A stretch of DNA of 64,000 nt from Oscillospiraceae bacterium (GCA_015069135.1 SVJE01000005.1:62001-126000); one strand, 5' to 3'; shown: positions 44,893 to 55,697, counted from the stretch's first letter. The notes: a model not told the origin generated them from the letters alone. Program-made: numbers and translations.

Positions 44893-47769
44893 TTAACCTC
44901 TCTTTATTTCTTCCATAACAAAAGCTTCCACTACGTCGCCTTCTTTAATATCGTTGAATCGCTCAAATGAAAGACCACATTCGAAGCCTTGCTGAACCTC
45001 CTTAACATCATCCTTAAATCTCTTAAGAGAAGCAAGCTTGCCTTCAAATATAACAATACCGTCACGAACAATTCTCACATCACTGTTACGAACAATCTTA
45101 CCGTCTGTTACATAACAACCAGCAATTGTACCAACACCTGAAACCTTAAATGTCTGTCTGATTTCAACGTGACCTGTAACAACTTCCTTGAATTCAGGAT
45201 CCAGCATACCTATCATAGCAGCCTTAACATCGTCAATTGCATCATAAATGATACGATATAAGCGAACATCAACACCTGCTGCCTCAGCACTTTCTGCAAT
45301 ACCTGCACCCGGACGAACATTGAATCCGATAATAATAGCATTAGATACCTGTGCCAAAGTTACGTCAGATTCAGTAACTGCACCAACGCCACCATGGATA
45401 ACTTTAACTTTAACTTCATCAGTAGAAAGTTTCTCAAGGGACTGCTTAACAGCTTCAACGCTACCCTGCACATCAGCCTTAACAACAATGTTAAGTTCTT
45501 TAACGTCACCAGACTGAATCTGGCTGAAGAGATCCTGTAAAGAAACCTTAGAAGAAGCATTCAAAGTTTTCTCTCTCATTTGATCTTTACGCTTTTCAAC
45601 CAACTGACGAGCAAGTTTTTCATCCTTAACAGCGTTAAACACTTCACCTGCTTCAGGAACTTCAGGCATACCTGTAATCTCTACCGGAGTAGAAGGACCT
45701 GCTTCCTTAATTGAACGACCTTTGTCATCTGTCATTGTTCTTACATGTCCCATAGATGTACCAGAAATAATGGTATCTCCTTGTCTGAGTGTTCCTCTCT
45801 GTACCAACAATGTTGCAACAGGACCTTTGTTCTTATCAAGCTTTGCTTCGATTATTGTACCAAAAGCCTGTTTATCAGGATTTGCCTTTAACTGTAAAAT
45901 GTCAGCTGACAAAAGCACGTTTTCCAAAAGTTCATCAATATTCTGATGATTTCTTGCAGACACAGGAACGAATATTGTATCGCCGCCCCATTCTTCAGGA
46001 ACAAGACCATGTTCAACCATTTCCTGTTTAACTCTGTCTACATTAGCACCCTGCTTATCAATTTTGTTTACAGCAACAATAATTGTTACATTAGCAGCTT
46101 TTGCATGGTTAATAGCCTCAATTGTCTGTGGCATAACACCGTCATCAGCTGCAACCACAATGATAGCTACGTCAGTTACCTGTGCACCTCTTGCTCTCAT
46201 AGCTGTAAAAGCTTCATGACCAGGTGTGTCAAGGAATGTTATTGGTCTGTCGTTAAGCATTACAGTGTAAGCACCAATGTGCTGTGTAATACCACCGGCC
46301 TCACCTGCTGTTACATTAGCAGAACGGATAGCATCAAGAAGTGAAGTTTTACCATGGTCAACGTGACCCATTACAACAACTACTGGTGGTCTTTCCACTG
46401 CATCAGGATCTTCTTCTACATTGTAATTCTCGTCATCTTCGAACAATAACTCTTCTACGGAAACAACAACTTCTTTTTCAGCTGTAATACCAAATTCACT
46501 GGCAATAATAGCTGCTGTATCAAAGTCAATTTCCTGGTTCTGACTGGCCATAATACCCATAAGCATCAATTTCTTAATAACATCTGCAGAAGTCTTTTTA
46601 ATACTCTCTGCAAAATGTTTAACTGTCATTACCTCAGGTAATTTGACATTAGTAAGCACAGCTATTACACGTGGTGCACTAGGAGCAACTTTATTAGAAT
46701 ACTTATTAGACTTTTTATTATCTTTATTCTTATTCTTTTTGAAGTTTCTGCCTTCCTCATAACCTGCATTATTAATGCTGAAATCGTCGCTCATAACTTC
46801 ATCCAGACCCTTCTTCTCACCTACAAACTGACGCGCTGACTTATATTTATCCTTGCCCACATTTTGCTGAGGTCTTGAAGACTCTTTTTTGTTGCCTTTT
46901 TTCTGTGGCTTTTCATAGTTCTTATTTGCGTGACTGTCTCTTTTAGGTTCAACAGGAACATCCATAAAATCAGCAGCAGGTCTTTCAACAGCAGGAGCCT
47001 TTTCCTGTTTGTTCACAGGTGGTCTCTCCGGAGTAATTCTTACCGGCTTTTTATTAAGCTGAATTTCAGGTTTCTTTTCTTTTTCAACCTTCTTAACAGG
47101 TTCCTGTGCCTTTTCCTGAGTGTCTTTTACAACAGGTTTAACTTCTTCTGTTTGTTGTACTTTATCTACAACTTTTTCTTCAACCGGATCCGGTTTCTTT
47201 TCAGGAACAGTTTCAACCACCTTTTCTTCTGGTTTTGCTTCCTGTGCCTTTATTCTTGTAACTCTTTTTACAACAGGACCCGATGTTTTTGGCTGCGTTT
47301 TCACCTCTGCTTCAGGAGATTTTGCTTTTTCTGCCTTTGCAGATTGAACCATATCATCATAGTTTTCATTGTTTCTTACAGCATAGCCTGAACGAAGGCC
47401 CGAAGATGCTGCTTCTCTGGTCGGTTTATTATTTTTCTTACCCTTTAAATCTTTGTTATCCTGAACAGTAGCATCAGAATATGAAGAATCCTCATTATAT
47501 ACAACCCTTCTCATAATGATACCTGAAGGTTTTGTCTGGTTGCTTGCTCTTACTCCACTTGTTCCGGATGTGTTTTCAGAAGATTTAACTGTTTTCTCAT
47601 TTTCCGGCTTGTAACCGATATGATTATACAAAGCCTTTAACTCATCCTGATTTAAAGACGCCATGGTAGTCTTTTCTATGTTGATTTCATGCAACTTTTC
47701 TACAATTCGTTTGCCTGTAGTATTTAACTTCTTGGCAAGATCATGTATCTTTATTTTTTCATTTCCCAT
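44893..47769 (-). CDS. infB: Translation initiation factor IF-2
   Basis: A 958-residue GTPase that places initiator tRNA on the ribosome. ATG at 47769 ([15 protein letters not shown]) is chosen because GGAGG ends eight bases upstream. The IF2 N-domain is followed by a long Lys/Glu/Pro/Val-rich disordered stretch (roughly 60-370), a second N-terminal domain ([16 protein letters not shown]), then the G domain with [30 protein letters not shown] and NKIDK. Domains II to IV complete the protein. It follows rnpM by 14 bp. The compositional bias of the linker produces long opposite-strand open frames that are not genes. Confidence 0.98.
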   Translation of the reverse strand: MGNEKIKIHDLAKKLNTTGKRIVEKLHEINIEKTTMASLNQDELKALYNHIGYKPENEKTVKSSENTSGTSGVRASNQTKPSGIIMRRVVYNEDSSYSDATVQDNKDLKGKKNNKPTREAASSGLRSGYAVRNNENYDDMVQSAKAEKAKSPEAEVKTQPKTSGPVVKRVTRIKAQEAKPEEKVVETVPEKKPDPVEEKVVDKVQQTEEVKPVVKDTQEKAQEPVKKVEKEKKPEIQLNKKPVRITPERPPVNKQEKAPAVERPAADFMDVPVEPKRDSHANKNYEKPQKKGNKKESSRPQQNVGKDKYKSARQFVGEKKGLDEVMSDDFSINNAGYEEGRNFKKNKNKDNKKSNKYSNKVAPSAPRVIAVLTNVKLPEVMTVKHFAESIKKTSADVIKKLMLMGIMASQNQEIDFDTAAIIASEFGITAEKEVVVSVEELLFEDDENYNVEEDPDAVERPPVVVVMGHVDHGKTSLLDAIRSANVTAGEAGGITQHIGAYTVMLNDRPITFLDTPGHEAFTAMRARGAQVTDVAIIVVAADDGVMPQTIEAINHAKAANVTIIVAVNKIDKQGANVDRVKQEMVEHGLVPEEWGGDTIFVPVSARNHQNIDELLENVLLSADILQLKANPDKQAFGTIIEAKLDKNKGPVATLLVQRGTLRQGDTIISGTSMGHVRTMTDDKGRSIKEAGPSTPVEITGMPEVPEAGEVFNAVKDEKLARQLVEKRKDQMREKTLNASSKVSLQDLFSQIQSGDVKELNIVVKADVQGSVEAVKQSLEKLSTDEVKVKVIHGGVGAVTESDVTLAQVSNAIIIGFNVRPGAGIAESAEAAGVDVRLYRIIYDAIDDVKAAMIGMLDPEFKEVVTGHVEIRQTFKVSGVGTIAGCYVTDGKIVRNSDVRIVRDGIVIFEGKLASLKRFKDDVKEVQQGFECGLSFERFNDIKEGDVVEAFVMEEIKRG

Positions 47770-47783
47770 GAATATCACCTCCG

Positions 47784-48059
47784 TTATTGTTCACTGACTT
47801 CTTTTATTTCAGAAATCAATGTTTCTATCACTTCATTATCTATCTGTGTCGCCAATGCACTTTCCAACCTTTTAGCCTTAAGTGCTGCTTTCAGGCAACT
47901 TTCATCCGGGCATATATATGCACCTCTACCATTCATTTTACCTGTAACATCAACACACATTTTACCATCCGGAGTACGCACAACACGCAACAGCTGCTTT
48001 TTTTCTTTTGAAATCTGGCATCCTATACATTTTCGCATAGGCGATTTTTTTGTTTTCAT
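47784..48059 (-). CDS. rnpM: RNase P modulator RnpM (YlxR, DUF448)
   Basis: A 91-residue protein of the YlxR family, reported to modulate RNase P. It has [24 protein letters not shown] and [30 protein letters not shown], both family signatures. It sits between nusA and infB. The YlxQ (L7Ae-like) gene that usually follows is absent: only 14 bp separate rnpM from infB. Confidence 0.95.
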   Translation of the reverse strand: MKTKKSPMRKCIGCQISKEKKQLLRVVRTPDGKMCVDVTGKMNGRGAYICPDESCLKAALKAKRLESALATQIDNEVIETLISEIKEVSEQ

Positions 48060-48097
48060 ATTGTTCGTCCCACCTTTCAGGTTTATCGGTAAAATAT

Positions 48098-49195
48098 TTA
48101 TTCTTCGTCAACTTCTTTCTCTGTGAAAAGCTCATTCGCCAAAGAACTTCTTGCCTGTGATTCACTCTTGATATCAATCTTCCAACCTGTAAGTTTAGCT
48201 GCTAATCTTACATTTTGACCTTCTTTACCGATAGCTAATGACAATTGCTGGTCAGGAACAATCACTTCTGCACTCTTTTCGTCTTCGTCCACCTCTACGC
48301 TTACTACTTTTGCAGGACTTAAGCTGTTTCCTATATATTCTGCAGGATCCTCGCTCCATTTTACAATATCAATTCTCTCGCCCTTTAACTCGTCTACGAT
48401 AACCTGTACCCTGGTTCCTTTCTGACCTACACATGCACCAACTGCTTCAATGTTGTCGTCATTAGAGTGCACTGCAATCTTTGTGCGAGAACCTGCCTCA
48501 CGGGAGATACTTCTTATTTCTACAATGCCTTCGTTGATTTCAGGAACTTCCATTTCAAACAATCTTTTAATAAGACCAGGATGTGTACGGGAAATAAGAA
48601 TCTTAGGATCCTTATTTGTTTTCTTCACTTCCACAACAAAAGCCTTAATTCTTTCATTGAATCTGTATGTTTCTCCCGGCACCTGCTCAGAAGGAAGCAA
48701 TACGGCTTCTATTTTACCTAAATCGATATAGATAAGCTTTTCACCATCTGCTTTTGTCTCTACTCTCTGTACTGTACCACTTACAATATCTTTTGATTTT
48801 GTGATAAATTCGTCGTATATAAGATTACGTTCTTCTTCTCTTAGTTTCTGGATAATAATCTGTTTTGCCTTCTGTGATGCCAAACGACCAAAATCTGCCG
48901 GAGTAATTTCAAACTCTGCAACATCTTCCAACTCAAACTCAGGATCTATTTCACGAGCCTCTTCAAGTGAAAGCTGGCAATTTTCATCTGTTACTTCCTC
49001 AACTACTACCTTTCTTGCATACAACTTAATTTGTCCGTTTTCTCTGTTATACTCTACACGTGTGTCTGCAGGTGTTTCTAAATTCTTACCATATGATGCA
49101 TTCAACGCTTCTTCTATGGCACAAATTATAGATTCTTTGCTTATTCCTTTTTCTTTTTCCAACTGATCCAATGCATTTAATAACTCTGCACTCAT
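48098..49195 (-). CDS. nusA: Transcription termination/antitermination factor NusA
   Basis: A 365-residue NusA that binds RNA polymerase and controls pausing and termination. The N-terminal domain opens with ALDQLEKEKGISKESIICAIEEAL. S1 (DIVSGTVQRVETKADGEKLIYIDLGKIEAVLLPSEQ) and two KH domains (VGACVGQKGTRVQVIVDELKGERIDIVKW; LAIGKEGQNVRLAAKLTGWKIDI) follow. There is no C-terminal acidic repeat, as in other Firmicutes. It lies between rimP and rnpM. Confidence 0.98.
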   Translation of the reverse strand: MSAELLNALDQLEKEKGISKESIICAIEEALNASYGKNLETPADTRVEYNRENGQIKLYARKVVVEEVTDENCQLSLEEAREIDPEFELEDVAEFEITPADFGRLASQKAKQIIIQKLREEERNLIYDEFITKSKDIVSGTVQRVETKADGEKLIYIDLGKIEAVLLPSEQVPGETYRFNERIKAFVVEVKKTNKDPKILISRTHPGLIKRLFEMEVPEINEGIVEIRSISREAGSRTKIAVHSNDDNIEAVGACVGQKGTRVQVIVDELKGERIDIVKWSEDPAEYIGNSLSPAKVVSVEVDEDEKSAEVIVPDQQLSLAIGKEGQNVRLAAKLTGWKIDIKSESQARSSLANELFTEKEVDEE

Positions 49196-49225
49196 TTTCT
49201 TAACCTCCTATTTAGTTTTATATTA

Positions 49226-49702
49226 TTAGTCAAATCTTATAGCTTTTTTTGCCAATGCTACATCTTTAAGATTAAAAGTCCACCTTGTTTCTGAGTTTTC
49301 GTCTTTTACAGTTATTTTACCATCTTCCCAGGCTTCTAAAATGCCTTCGTAGGCTTTTTTACCGGCCACATCCGGAGCATACAGTGAAAGTTCTAATATT
49401 TCACCTATGTTTCTGGTAAAATCTCTTTCTGTTTTTAATGGTCTGTCCAGTCCGGGCGATGACACTTCAAATATATATGGTCCGGAAATCGGGTCTTCTT
49501 CATCTATTACATCAATTACATTCTCATGAACTAACTGACAATCGTCAATGGACACTCCACCCGGCTTATCAATATATAGTCTTAAAAACCATTTGCTTCC
49601 TTCTTTTACAAATTCGGTATCTACCAGTTCAATGTTTAGCTGATTAACAATCGGCTCTACCAACTGTTTAACTTTCTTCGCAGTATTGCTATTTCCTGCC
49701 AT
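49226..49702 (-). CDS. rimP: Ribosome maturation factor RimP
   Basis: A 158-residue 30S assembly factor. ATG at 49702 follows AAAGGCGG by five bases; an upstream extension lacks a site. Signature stretches are VDTEFVKEGSKWFLRLYIDKPGGVSIDDCQLV, PYIFEVSSPGLDRPLK and the C-terminal SH3-like part. It is the first gene of the rimP-nusA-rnpM-infB operon. Confidence 0.96.
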   Translation of the reverse strand: MAGNSNTAKKVKQLVEPIVNQLNIELVDTEFVKEGSKWFLRLYIDKPGGVSIDDCQLVHENVIDVIDEEDPISGPYIFEVSSPGLDRPLKTERDFTRNIGEILELSLYAPDVAGKKAYEGILEAWEDGKITVKDENSETRWTFNLKDVALAKKAIRFD

Positions 49703-49837
49703 GTTTTCCGCCTTTCGAATTAGGTATTTTTGCCTCAATCAAAACAAAAGAGCGGGAAAACCCACTCTCCAAAAGGTAACCTATCACTTACACAGTCATT
49801 CTACCACAGTACCTGTCCGGTGTCAAATAATCGGCAC

Positions 49838-50110
49838 CTACAGTGTCTGTCCCCGTAAAAAAACATTTAAATATCGCTCCTCTACGTTTACCAAAATTAT
49901 ATCTTCGCCAATTTTTTTAATTCTGTCCATAGGTATCACTAATTCCCTGCAATTCGAACCAAGCGGCAAATTTTTCATGGGGACAGACACTACAATGGCA
50001 TCCATTTTACCGGAGTTTAAATCAACCTCTGCATCCGATAAAAAACCCAACCGCCTGCCGTCAACAATATTTACTATTTCTTTTTTCTGAAACGAACTCA
50101 GTCTCGACAT
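49838..50110 (-). CDS. YlmC/YmxH-family sporulation protein
   Basis: A 90-residue PRC-barrel-like protein: EIVNIVDGRRLGFLSDAEVDLNSGKMDAIVV and VIPMDRIKKIGEDIILV are the YlmC/YmxH signature. It follows sigG by 17 bp, the usual neighbour in clostridia. Two exact repeats lie in it: 49979 (VSVPMKN) and 49843, which supplies the last residues RGQTL and abuts the stop codon. The natural family end (ERYL) is thus followed by a tail made by the repeat. Confidence 0.9.
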   Translation of the reverse strand: MSRLSSFQKKEIVNIVDGRRLGFLSDAEVDLNSGKMDAIVVSVPMKNLPLGSNCRELVIPMDRIKKIGEDIILVNVEERYLNVFLRGQTL

Positions 50111-50127
50111 AAATCAACACCTGTATC

Positions 50128-50901
50128 CTACACATTTTTCCTCATGTGTTTTAATGCACTTTTTTCTAATCTGGAGACTTGGGCCTGACTTATGCCAATT
50201 TCTCCTGCAACTTCCATTTGTGTTTTATTCTCGAAAAAACGCAAACTCAAAATCTGCCGTTCTCTATCTTCTAGTTTTTTCATTGCGTCATTTATTGTAA
50301 CCTTTTTTTCCCAAGTTGCTGTTTCATCATCCTTATCTTTTATTTGATCCATTACGCATAGCATATCTGTTCCATCTTGAAAAACAGGTTCAAATAAAGA
50401 TATAGGCTCTTGTATTGCGTCAAGTGCAAACACTAAATCCTGGGGACATACCTCCAATTTTTCCGCAAGTTCATTCATCGTAGGCTCTTTACCATTTTCA
50501 TAAAACATGTTTTCTTTAAGTTGCAATGCTTTATATGCAGTATCTCTTAAGGACCTACTCACTCTAACACTGTTATTATCTCTTAAATATCGTCTGACTT
50601 CTCCTATAATCATTGGAACAGCATATGTGGAAAATTGTACGTTCTGAGTCAAATCAAAATTATCTACAGCCTTTATAAGACCCACACACCCTATCTGGAA
50701 CAGATCATCTATTAGTTCGCCTCTGTTGCTGAATCGCTGAATTACACTGAGAACTAATCTTAAATTCCCATTGATAAATTCATTTCTTGCGTGTCTGTCC
50801 CCTTTTGAAATTTGTTCCAACAGACGTCTTTTTTTCTCTGCATTGAATATTGGTAACTTTGCTGTATTTACCCCACAAATTTCCACTTTATTTATATGCA
50901 T
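50128..50901 (-). CDS. sigG: RNA polymerase sigma-G factor
   Basis: A 257-residue forespore-specific sigma factor. It starts with the SigG hallmark NKVEICGVNTAKLP, then region 2 (LIDDLFQIGCVGLIKAVDNFDLTQNVQFSTYAVPMIIGEVRRYLRDNN), region 3 and region 4.2 (EVAGEIGISQAQVSRLEKSALKHMRKN). One exact repeat (50791) reads KGDRHARNEFINGN; relatives have KGD-x-x-AREEF at the same spacing, so the copy replaced rather than added bases. It lies after sigE by 80 bp, the standard spoIIGA-sigE-sigG order. Confidence 0.97.
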   Translation of the reverse strand: MHINKVEICGVNTAKLPIFNAEKKRRLLEQISKGDRHARNEFINGNLRLVLSVIQRFSNRGELIDDLFQIGCVGLIKAVDNFDLTQNVQFSTYAVPMIIGEVRRYLRDNNSVRVSRSLRDTAYKALQLKENMFYENGKEPTMNELAEKLEVCPQDLVFALDAIQEPISLFEPVFQDGTDMLCVMDQIKDKDDETATWEKKVTINDAMKKLEDRERQILSLRFFENKTQMEVAGEIGISQAQVSRLEKSALKHMRKNV

Positions 50902-50981
50902 ATATATTCCTCCTAAAATTCATCGCTGAATAATAGAAGTATTTCCTCGCATATTCTGAATATACAATCGATTATAGTTTA

Positions 50982-51707
50982 TCAAGACATTTTCAGCATT
51001 TCCTGTTTTAACTGACACAAGATTTTCTTTTCCAAACGTGAAATATATGACTGGGATATTCCTAGCATATCAGCTACTTCTTTCTGTGTACGCTCTTTTG
51101 AGTCTGTTAGTCCAAATCTTAAATCCATAATTGTTTTTTCACGCATATTCAAGGAATCCAACGCTTTAAACAATAACTGATGATCAACTTCATTATCTAT
51201 GTCTTTGTACACCGAATCAGTGTCTGTCCCCAATACATCTGATAGTAAAAGTTCATTTCCATCCCAATCTGTTTTTAAAGGTTCATCAAAGGATACTTCA
51301 CTTTTTTGTTTTCCTGTACGTCTCAGATGCATAAGAATCTCATTTTCTATACACCTTGAAGCATATGTTGCTAATTTAATATTTTTTTCTGGAACAAATG
51401 TATTAATAGCTTTAATTAATCCGATTGTACCAATTGATATCAAATCTTCAACATTAACATTTGTATTTTCAAATTTTTTAGCAATATAAACCACCAGCCT
51501 CAGATTTCTCTCAATGAGAACAGAACGTACACCAGCTACATCTTCACTCATTTTGCTAAGTAATGCATTCTCTTCCTCTATAGATAATGGTGGCGGTAGC
51601 GAATCAGCTCCACCAATATAAAAGATGTTTCCTTGTGTACAAATTTTAAATTTTGCTAACAACTTACTTTTTGCCAGCAATAAAAACACTTTCAACTTAG
51701 TTAACAT
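50982..51707 (-). CDS. sigE: RNA polymerase pro-sigma-E factor
   Basis: A 241-residue mother-cell sigma factor made as an inactive precursor. The first 25 or so residues (basic, amphipathic [19 protein letters not shown]) are the pro-sequence removed by Spo[18 protein letters not shown] follows the cleavage region. Region 2 has [19 protein letters not shown], region 4.2 [39 protein letters not shown] contains an exact repeat copy (51220) at a place where relatives naturally have LGTD, again with no length change. Confidence 0.97.
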   Translation of the reverse strand: MLTKLKVFLLLAKSKLLAKFKICTQGNIFYIGGADSLPPPLSIEEENALLSKMSEDVAGVRSVLIERNLRLVVYIAKKFENTNVNVEDLISIGTIGLIKAINTFVPEKNIKLATYASRCIENEILMHLRRTGKQKSEVSFDEPLKTDWDGNELLLSDVLGTDTDSVYKDIDNEVDHQLLFKALDSLNMREKTIMDLRFGLTDSKERTQKEVADMLGISQSYISRLEKKILCQLKQEMLKMS

Positions 51708-51716
51708 AACAACCTC

Positions 51717-52628
51717 CTAATAATTTATATTAAAATCAGATCCGATTAATGCGTGATATGTCTCGTCCTTAGACAATTTTTGAAAAGTCAAACATAAAAC
51801 GATATTATCTTTTTTCACCTCATTAATGTTGTCATTTATAGATCCATTAAAAACTATGTAATCTGTTTTAATTCCAGGCAACAAGCCATGCTCACAACCA
51901 AGAGAGCGGAAAGGAACCAACCGGAATCTATCTGTACTTTCATTTCCACTAAAATATACACTTAAGTCTCTAATTTCTTCTTTGCTATTTCGAATTTGTT
52001 CTGCTAACAATGCAGGTAAAATATCTGCTACAGCAAAAATTTCAGCAACAATTACATTGTCTCCTGTTAAAGGATCCTTTAATTCATTACCAGTATCAAT
52101 TAAGGCTGTTAATCTGCATGAAACATTATTAATATATACATCAAGCTCAGCAATTTGTGATTGCACAAATTTCCTTTTTTGAATATTTTTTATAAAATTT
52201 TTAGTTAATAACATTCCAATAACAGCAACAACCAGCAAATATTTTACAGGTGATGACCAGGAAAAGTATACAATTCCATTATGTAATTCCGGTGTCTGTC
52301 CCCATAAAAAAATCAAAGCTATAGCTAATCCCGCAAAAATAAAAGTAACTACGTAAAAACAAATCAATAGTACAAAAAATTCTTTTAAAGTTTTCGGAAA
52401 AAAAGCAACCAAAACCATTAATATAGAAAGCAATACTTTGAAGAACCATGAATTAAGTATTGTTGCAACGGGGAGCATGACCATTAAAACAGAATATATT
52501 GTTCCGATAGCCGAAGAAAGAATCAAAAAGATAGTTTTTCCTCGTTTCATATAGCTTGAAACCGCCATCAAAATCACACTATTAAGCAACATATTATCAA
52601 AAATAAGAACATCAATATATATCGTCAC
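51717..52628 (-). CDS. spoIIGA: Sigma-E processing peptidase SpoIIGA
   Basis: A 303-residue membrane-embedded aspartic protease that activates sigma-E at the septum. Five hydrophobic spans fill residues about 1-150. The cytoplasmic protease domain begins near 165 with the active-site stretch LTALIDTGNELKDPLTGDNVIVAE. It directly precedes sigE (9 bp). An exact repeat (52292) reads WGQTPELHNG in a loop between the third and fourth spans. Confidence 0.94.
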   Translation of the reverse strand: MTIYIDVLIFDNMLLNSVILMAVSSYMKRGKTIFLILSSAIGTIYSVLMVMLPVATILNSWFFKVLLSILMVLVAFFPKTLKEFFVLLICFYVVTFIFAGLAIALIFLWGQTPELHNGIVYFSWSSPVKYLLVVAVIGMLLTKNFIKNIQKRKFVQSQIAELDVYINNVSCRLTALIDTGNELKDPLTGDNVIVAEIFAVADILPALLAEQIRNSKEEIRDLSVYFSGNESTDRFRLVPFRSLGCEHGLLPGIKTDYIVFNGSINDNINEVKKDNIVLCLTFQKLSKDETYHALIGSDFNINY

Positions 52629-52702
52629 AAATCCATCTCCTTGCAGATTTACATGTTAAGTATATATTGTTCCTATGACGAAAAATGTCATTTCCTGAAA
52701 AA

Positions 52703-52734
52703 CAAAAAAAACAGACCCGCAAAACGAGTCTGTT
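52703..52734 (-). terminator. Terminator of ftsZ
   Basis: On the minus strand ACAGACTCG and CGGGTCTGT pair around TTTTG, followed by a T-run of eight. It separates the ftsQ-ftsZ transcript from spoIIGA-sigE-sigG. Confidence 0.85.
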
Positions 52735-52772
52735 AATAAAAACTTGAATATCAAACTACAACCTTATTGAAT

Positions 52773-53867
52773 TTAGTTTTTACCTCTAAGAAATGTTGGA
52801 ATGTCTATATCATCGTCTGATTTAACAGGTGCCGAAGAACTTCTTGTATCTGCAACAGGCACAGAACTTGTACTAGTTCTTGGTGTTGTAGCATATGAAT
52901 CACCTGCAATATTCTCGTCATCAAATCCTGCAGCAATTACTGTAACCTGAATTTCATCACTCATATCTTCAGAATTCAATGTACCAATAATAATTTGAGC
53001 ATCAACATCAACAGAGTCATATACGATGTTAGAAACTGTCTCCATTTCCTGCATATTAATATTATCACCACAGAAATTAATCAATACAGCTTTTGCATTT
53101 TCTATTGTGGTCTCCAACAATGGGTTGTTAATAGCTTTCAACAAAGCTTCCTCTGCTCTGCTCTTACCGGAAGCTCGTCCAACACCCATATGAACAATAC
53201 CACGATTTGACATAGTTGCCTTTACGTCAGCAAAGTCAACATTCATATCACCAATCTTAGTAATAATATCACAAATACCCTGAACAGACTTGCTCAACAC
53301 TTCGTCAACCAATTTAAATGCATTGTCAATAGTAACTTTTTCATCGACAACTTTAAGTATTCTGTCATTAGGAATAACAACCAAAGAATCTATATGAGCT
53401 CTAAACTTCTCAATACCCTTTAACGCAGCCTGCATTTTACGTCTACCTTCAAACACAAAAGGCTTAGTAACAACACCAACTGTTAATATTCCCATTTCTT
53501 TTGCAACTTCAGCAACTATAGGAGCGGCACCAGTACCTGTTCCACCACCCATTCCAGCAGTAATAAATACCATGTCACAGCCTTTAAGAGCAGAAGCAAT
53601 TTCGTCTCTACTCTCGTTAGCAGCTTTTTCTCCAATTTCAGGATTTGCACCTGCACCAAGACCTCTTGTTAATTTTTCACCCAGCTGAATCTTGGTAGCA
53701 GCTCTAGACTGAAGCAGAACATGCTTATCAGTATTCATAGCAATAAACTCGACTCCACCCATGCCGGAATCAATCATTCTGTCAATAGCGTTGTTTCCGC
53801 CACCACCTACACCGATGACTAAAATCTTCGCATCTTTTCCCTGTTCGTTATCAAATTCAATACTCAA
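52773..53867 (-). CDS. ftsZ: Cell division protein FtsZ
   Basis: A 364-residue tubulin homologue that forms the division ring. GTP-binding motifs are [15 protein letters not shown] and [19 protein letters not shown], with the synergy loop [11 protein letters not shown] Ser/Thr-rich linker leads to the C-terminal partner-binding peptide [12 protein letters not shown]. It contains no copy of the dispersed repeat. It lies after ftsA and before a terminator. Confidence 0.99.
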   Translation of the reverse strand: MSIEFDNEQGKDAKILVIGVGGGGNNAIDRMIDSGMGGVEFIAMNTDKHVLLQSRAATKIQLGEKLTRGLGAGANPEIGEKAANESRDEIASALKGCDMVFITAGMGGGTGTGAAPIVAEVAKEMGILTVGVVTKPFVFEGRRKMQAALKGIEKFRAHIDSLVVIPNDRILKVVDEKVTIDNAFKLVDEVLSKSVQGICDIITKIGDMNVDFADVKATMSNRGIVHMGVGRASGKSRAEEALLKAINNPLLETTIENAKAVLINFCGDNINMQEMETVSNIVYDSVDVDAQIIIGTLNSEDMSDEIQVTVIAAGFDDENIAGDSYATTPRTSTSSVPVADTRSSSAPVKSDDDIDIPTFLRGKN

Positions 53868-53972
53868 GATATGTACCCCCTTGTGGACATTATATTTAAA
53901 ATATACATCATTCTCGCAATTATTGCAAGAAAAAAATAATATATCCTACATTTATCATTTGTTTTGCATATT

Positions 53973-55241
53973 TTATTCTCTAAAACCAGTAAACATATTC
54001 TTCATTTTACTCTGAACCATCTCTAAAATGCCAGCAAAACCTTTTTTCTTAATTTGCGGAATATCATTAGTTTGATATTCTTTTTCAAATTGTGACTGCT
54101 TACGACCTAATGGTAATTGAGAAGAAATATACATTACCATACCACTCGCATACGTATAAACACTCTTCATACCGGTAAGACGACTAAAATCAATTTCCAG
54201 CAACTGAACATTCAGTATGTTTTTACAAATTACATCTGTGCCTTTAAATGGTACCAAGCCATCTCCTGATACTATTACACGATCAATAGAGTTTATGTTT
54301 ATATTTTCTTTATTAAGGTTGCGTCCAACCATAGAAAAAATTTCTTCAATCCTGGCCTGCATTACCTGAACGGGTTCTTCAACTTTTATTATTTCTTGTT
54401 CCCCACTCGCCAAAGAATGAATCGCTATGTCTATATTATTTGTAACTAATGTTGCAGATGCCAACGGATAATCTCTTTTAAGTGCTTCCGCCTCATTCGG
54501 TGAAACCTTAAACACCTGAGACAAATCACTTGAGATATTGTCGCCACCAACAGGAATTGCCCCTATAGCATATGGTTTTCCCTTGTAATAAAGTGTATAG
54601 TCAGTAACACTACCACCAACATCAATCATTAATACACTCTTACACTCTTCAGAATATTCAGGCATAAGACCTGCCATAGCTAAAGACACAGGGACGAAAC
54701 CATCTATTTCAAGACCTGCATCTTCGATACAATCTTTTACGTCGTTTATATATTCAGCCTGACCAAGAACAATATCAGCCTCTACTTCCAGTGTTTTTGC
54801 GGATAATCCTATGGGATCAACTACTGTAGCCTCTCCATCAATTACAAACTTAAGGGGAGAAACATCTAGCAGAACCTCATCATCATACATTTCAACAGAG
54901 GCAACTTTGTCAAGTAATGTGGCAATGTCATGATATGTGATTTCACGTCCAGTATCGGAAATTTCAATCATATCAGCATTGTGCATATATTTCACATATG
55001 CACTTTGCACACTAGAGTAAACAGACTTTATAACAATACCTGTCTGTTCTTGAATACGCAAAACAGCTTGTCCAATTGCTCTAACAAGAACTTCTCTGTC
55101 ATATATTTTAAACTTTTTTAATCCACGGCATGGAATGGCAACCTTAGCCACTATATGAGGCAATCCGCCCTCATTAACCTTTGCAGCTAAAATACGCACG
55201 CCAGTGGTTCCTATATCTAATACTGCAATATTCTTACTCAA
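53973..55241 (-). CDS. ftsA: Cell division protein FtsA-like ATPase
   Basis: A 422-residue actin-fold protein that ties FtsZ to the membrane. A TTG start at 55241 is proposed because GAGGTGG lies seven bases before it and no ATG suits. AVLDIGTTGVRI is the phosphate-1 loop, VLMIDVGGSVTDYTLYYKG phosphate-2, and SIDRVIVSGDGLVPF the adenosine region. The end (KGFAGILEMVQSKMKNMFTGF) is an amphipathic membrane-binding helix. Sequence is divergent from Bacillus FtsA but context (sbp before, ftsZ after) is decisive. Confidence 0.9.
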   Translation of the reverse strand: MSKNIAVLDIGTTGVRILAAKVNEGGLPHIVAKVAIPCRGLKKFKIYDREVLVRAIGQAVLRIQEQTGIVIKSVYSSVQSAYVKYMHNADMIEISDTGREITYHDIATLLDKVASVEMYDDEVLLDVSPLKFVIDGEATVVDPIGLSAKTLEVEADIVLGQAEYINDVKDCIEDAGLEIDGFVPVSLAMAGLMPEYSEECKSVLMIDVGGSVTDYTLYYKGKPYAIGAIPVGGDNISSDLSQVFKVSPNEAEALKRDYPLASATLVTNNIDIAIHSLASGEQEIIKVEEPVQVMQARIEEIFSMVGRNLNKENININSIDRVIVSGDGLVPFKGTDVICKNILNVQLLEIDFSRLTGMKSVYTYASGMVMYISSQLPLGRKQSQFEKEYQTNDIPQIKKKGFAGILEMVQSKMKNMFTGFRE

Positions 55242-55334
55242 AATCAACCCACCTCTAGATTCTGTAATCCTTTTTGATGCTCCTGTACATTTTAATACAT
55301 AATGCAAAAAAAATCTACACCCATCTTCAACTTA

Positions 55335-55697
55335 TCAATTTATTTTCGTTGAAGACCTGTTCTTTTTAGAATACTTATCTATCAATAATCGTCTCAAAAC
55401 ACCAAAATTATTAAACAGTCGATTACCAAAAGCAAACAAAGCCGCATAATACAATGGAATACCAAGTTGTTCTCCAATAAAAGACAAAATCAACGAAATT
55501 ATAGTATTGCCTATAATACCCGAAACAAACAATCTCAGTTCAAATACTCCACGCATAGATGCAACAGTTCCTCCAAACACAGCATCCAATGCTGCCAGCA
55601 ATCCCACCGCAACATACAAAGAATATCCCGCCGGCATGCCATACGGTACTAAAATTCCTATTACCAAACCAACTATTACACCCAGAATCGGTATCAT
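55335..55697 (-). CDS. sbp: Small basic protein Sbp (DUF1290)
   Basis: A 120-residue membrane protein of the DUF1290 family with three or four short spans and many glycines (MIPILGVIVGLVIGILVPYGMPAGYSLYVAVGLLAALDAVFGG). It ends in a basic tail (LRRLLIDKYSKKNRS). The family is conserved between ftsQ/divIB and ftsA/ftsZ in Firmicutes. Function unknown. Confidence 0.9.
   Translation of the reverse strand: MIPILGVIVGLVIGILVPYGMPAGYSLYVAVGLLAALDAVFGGTVASMRGVFELRLFVSGIIGNTIISLILSFIGEQLGIPLYYAALFAFGNRLFNNFGVLRRLLIDKYSKKNRSSTKIN

Larger units (their letters stand above)
49843..52303. repeat. Dispersed 12-mer cluster 4 (ylmC, sigG, sigE, spoIIGA)
   Basis: Exact copies at 49843-49854, 50791-50802, 51220-51231 and 52292-52303 (GTGTCTGTCCCC), and 49979-49990 (GGGGACAGACAC). 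Four consecutive sporulation genes each hold at least one copy. Confidence 0.92.

Noticed and set aside
46930..47391. A 153-codon plus-strand frame rich in Phe, Arg and Ser opposite infB
   Set aside because: It mirrors the Lys/Glu/Pro-rich linker of IF-2, has no ribosome-binding site and no domain, and the minus-strand gene is certain.
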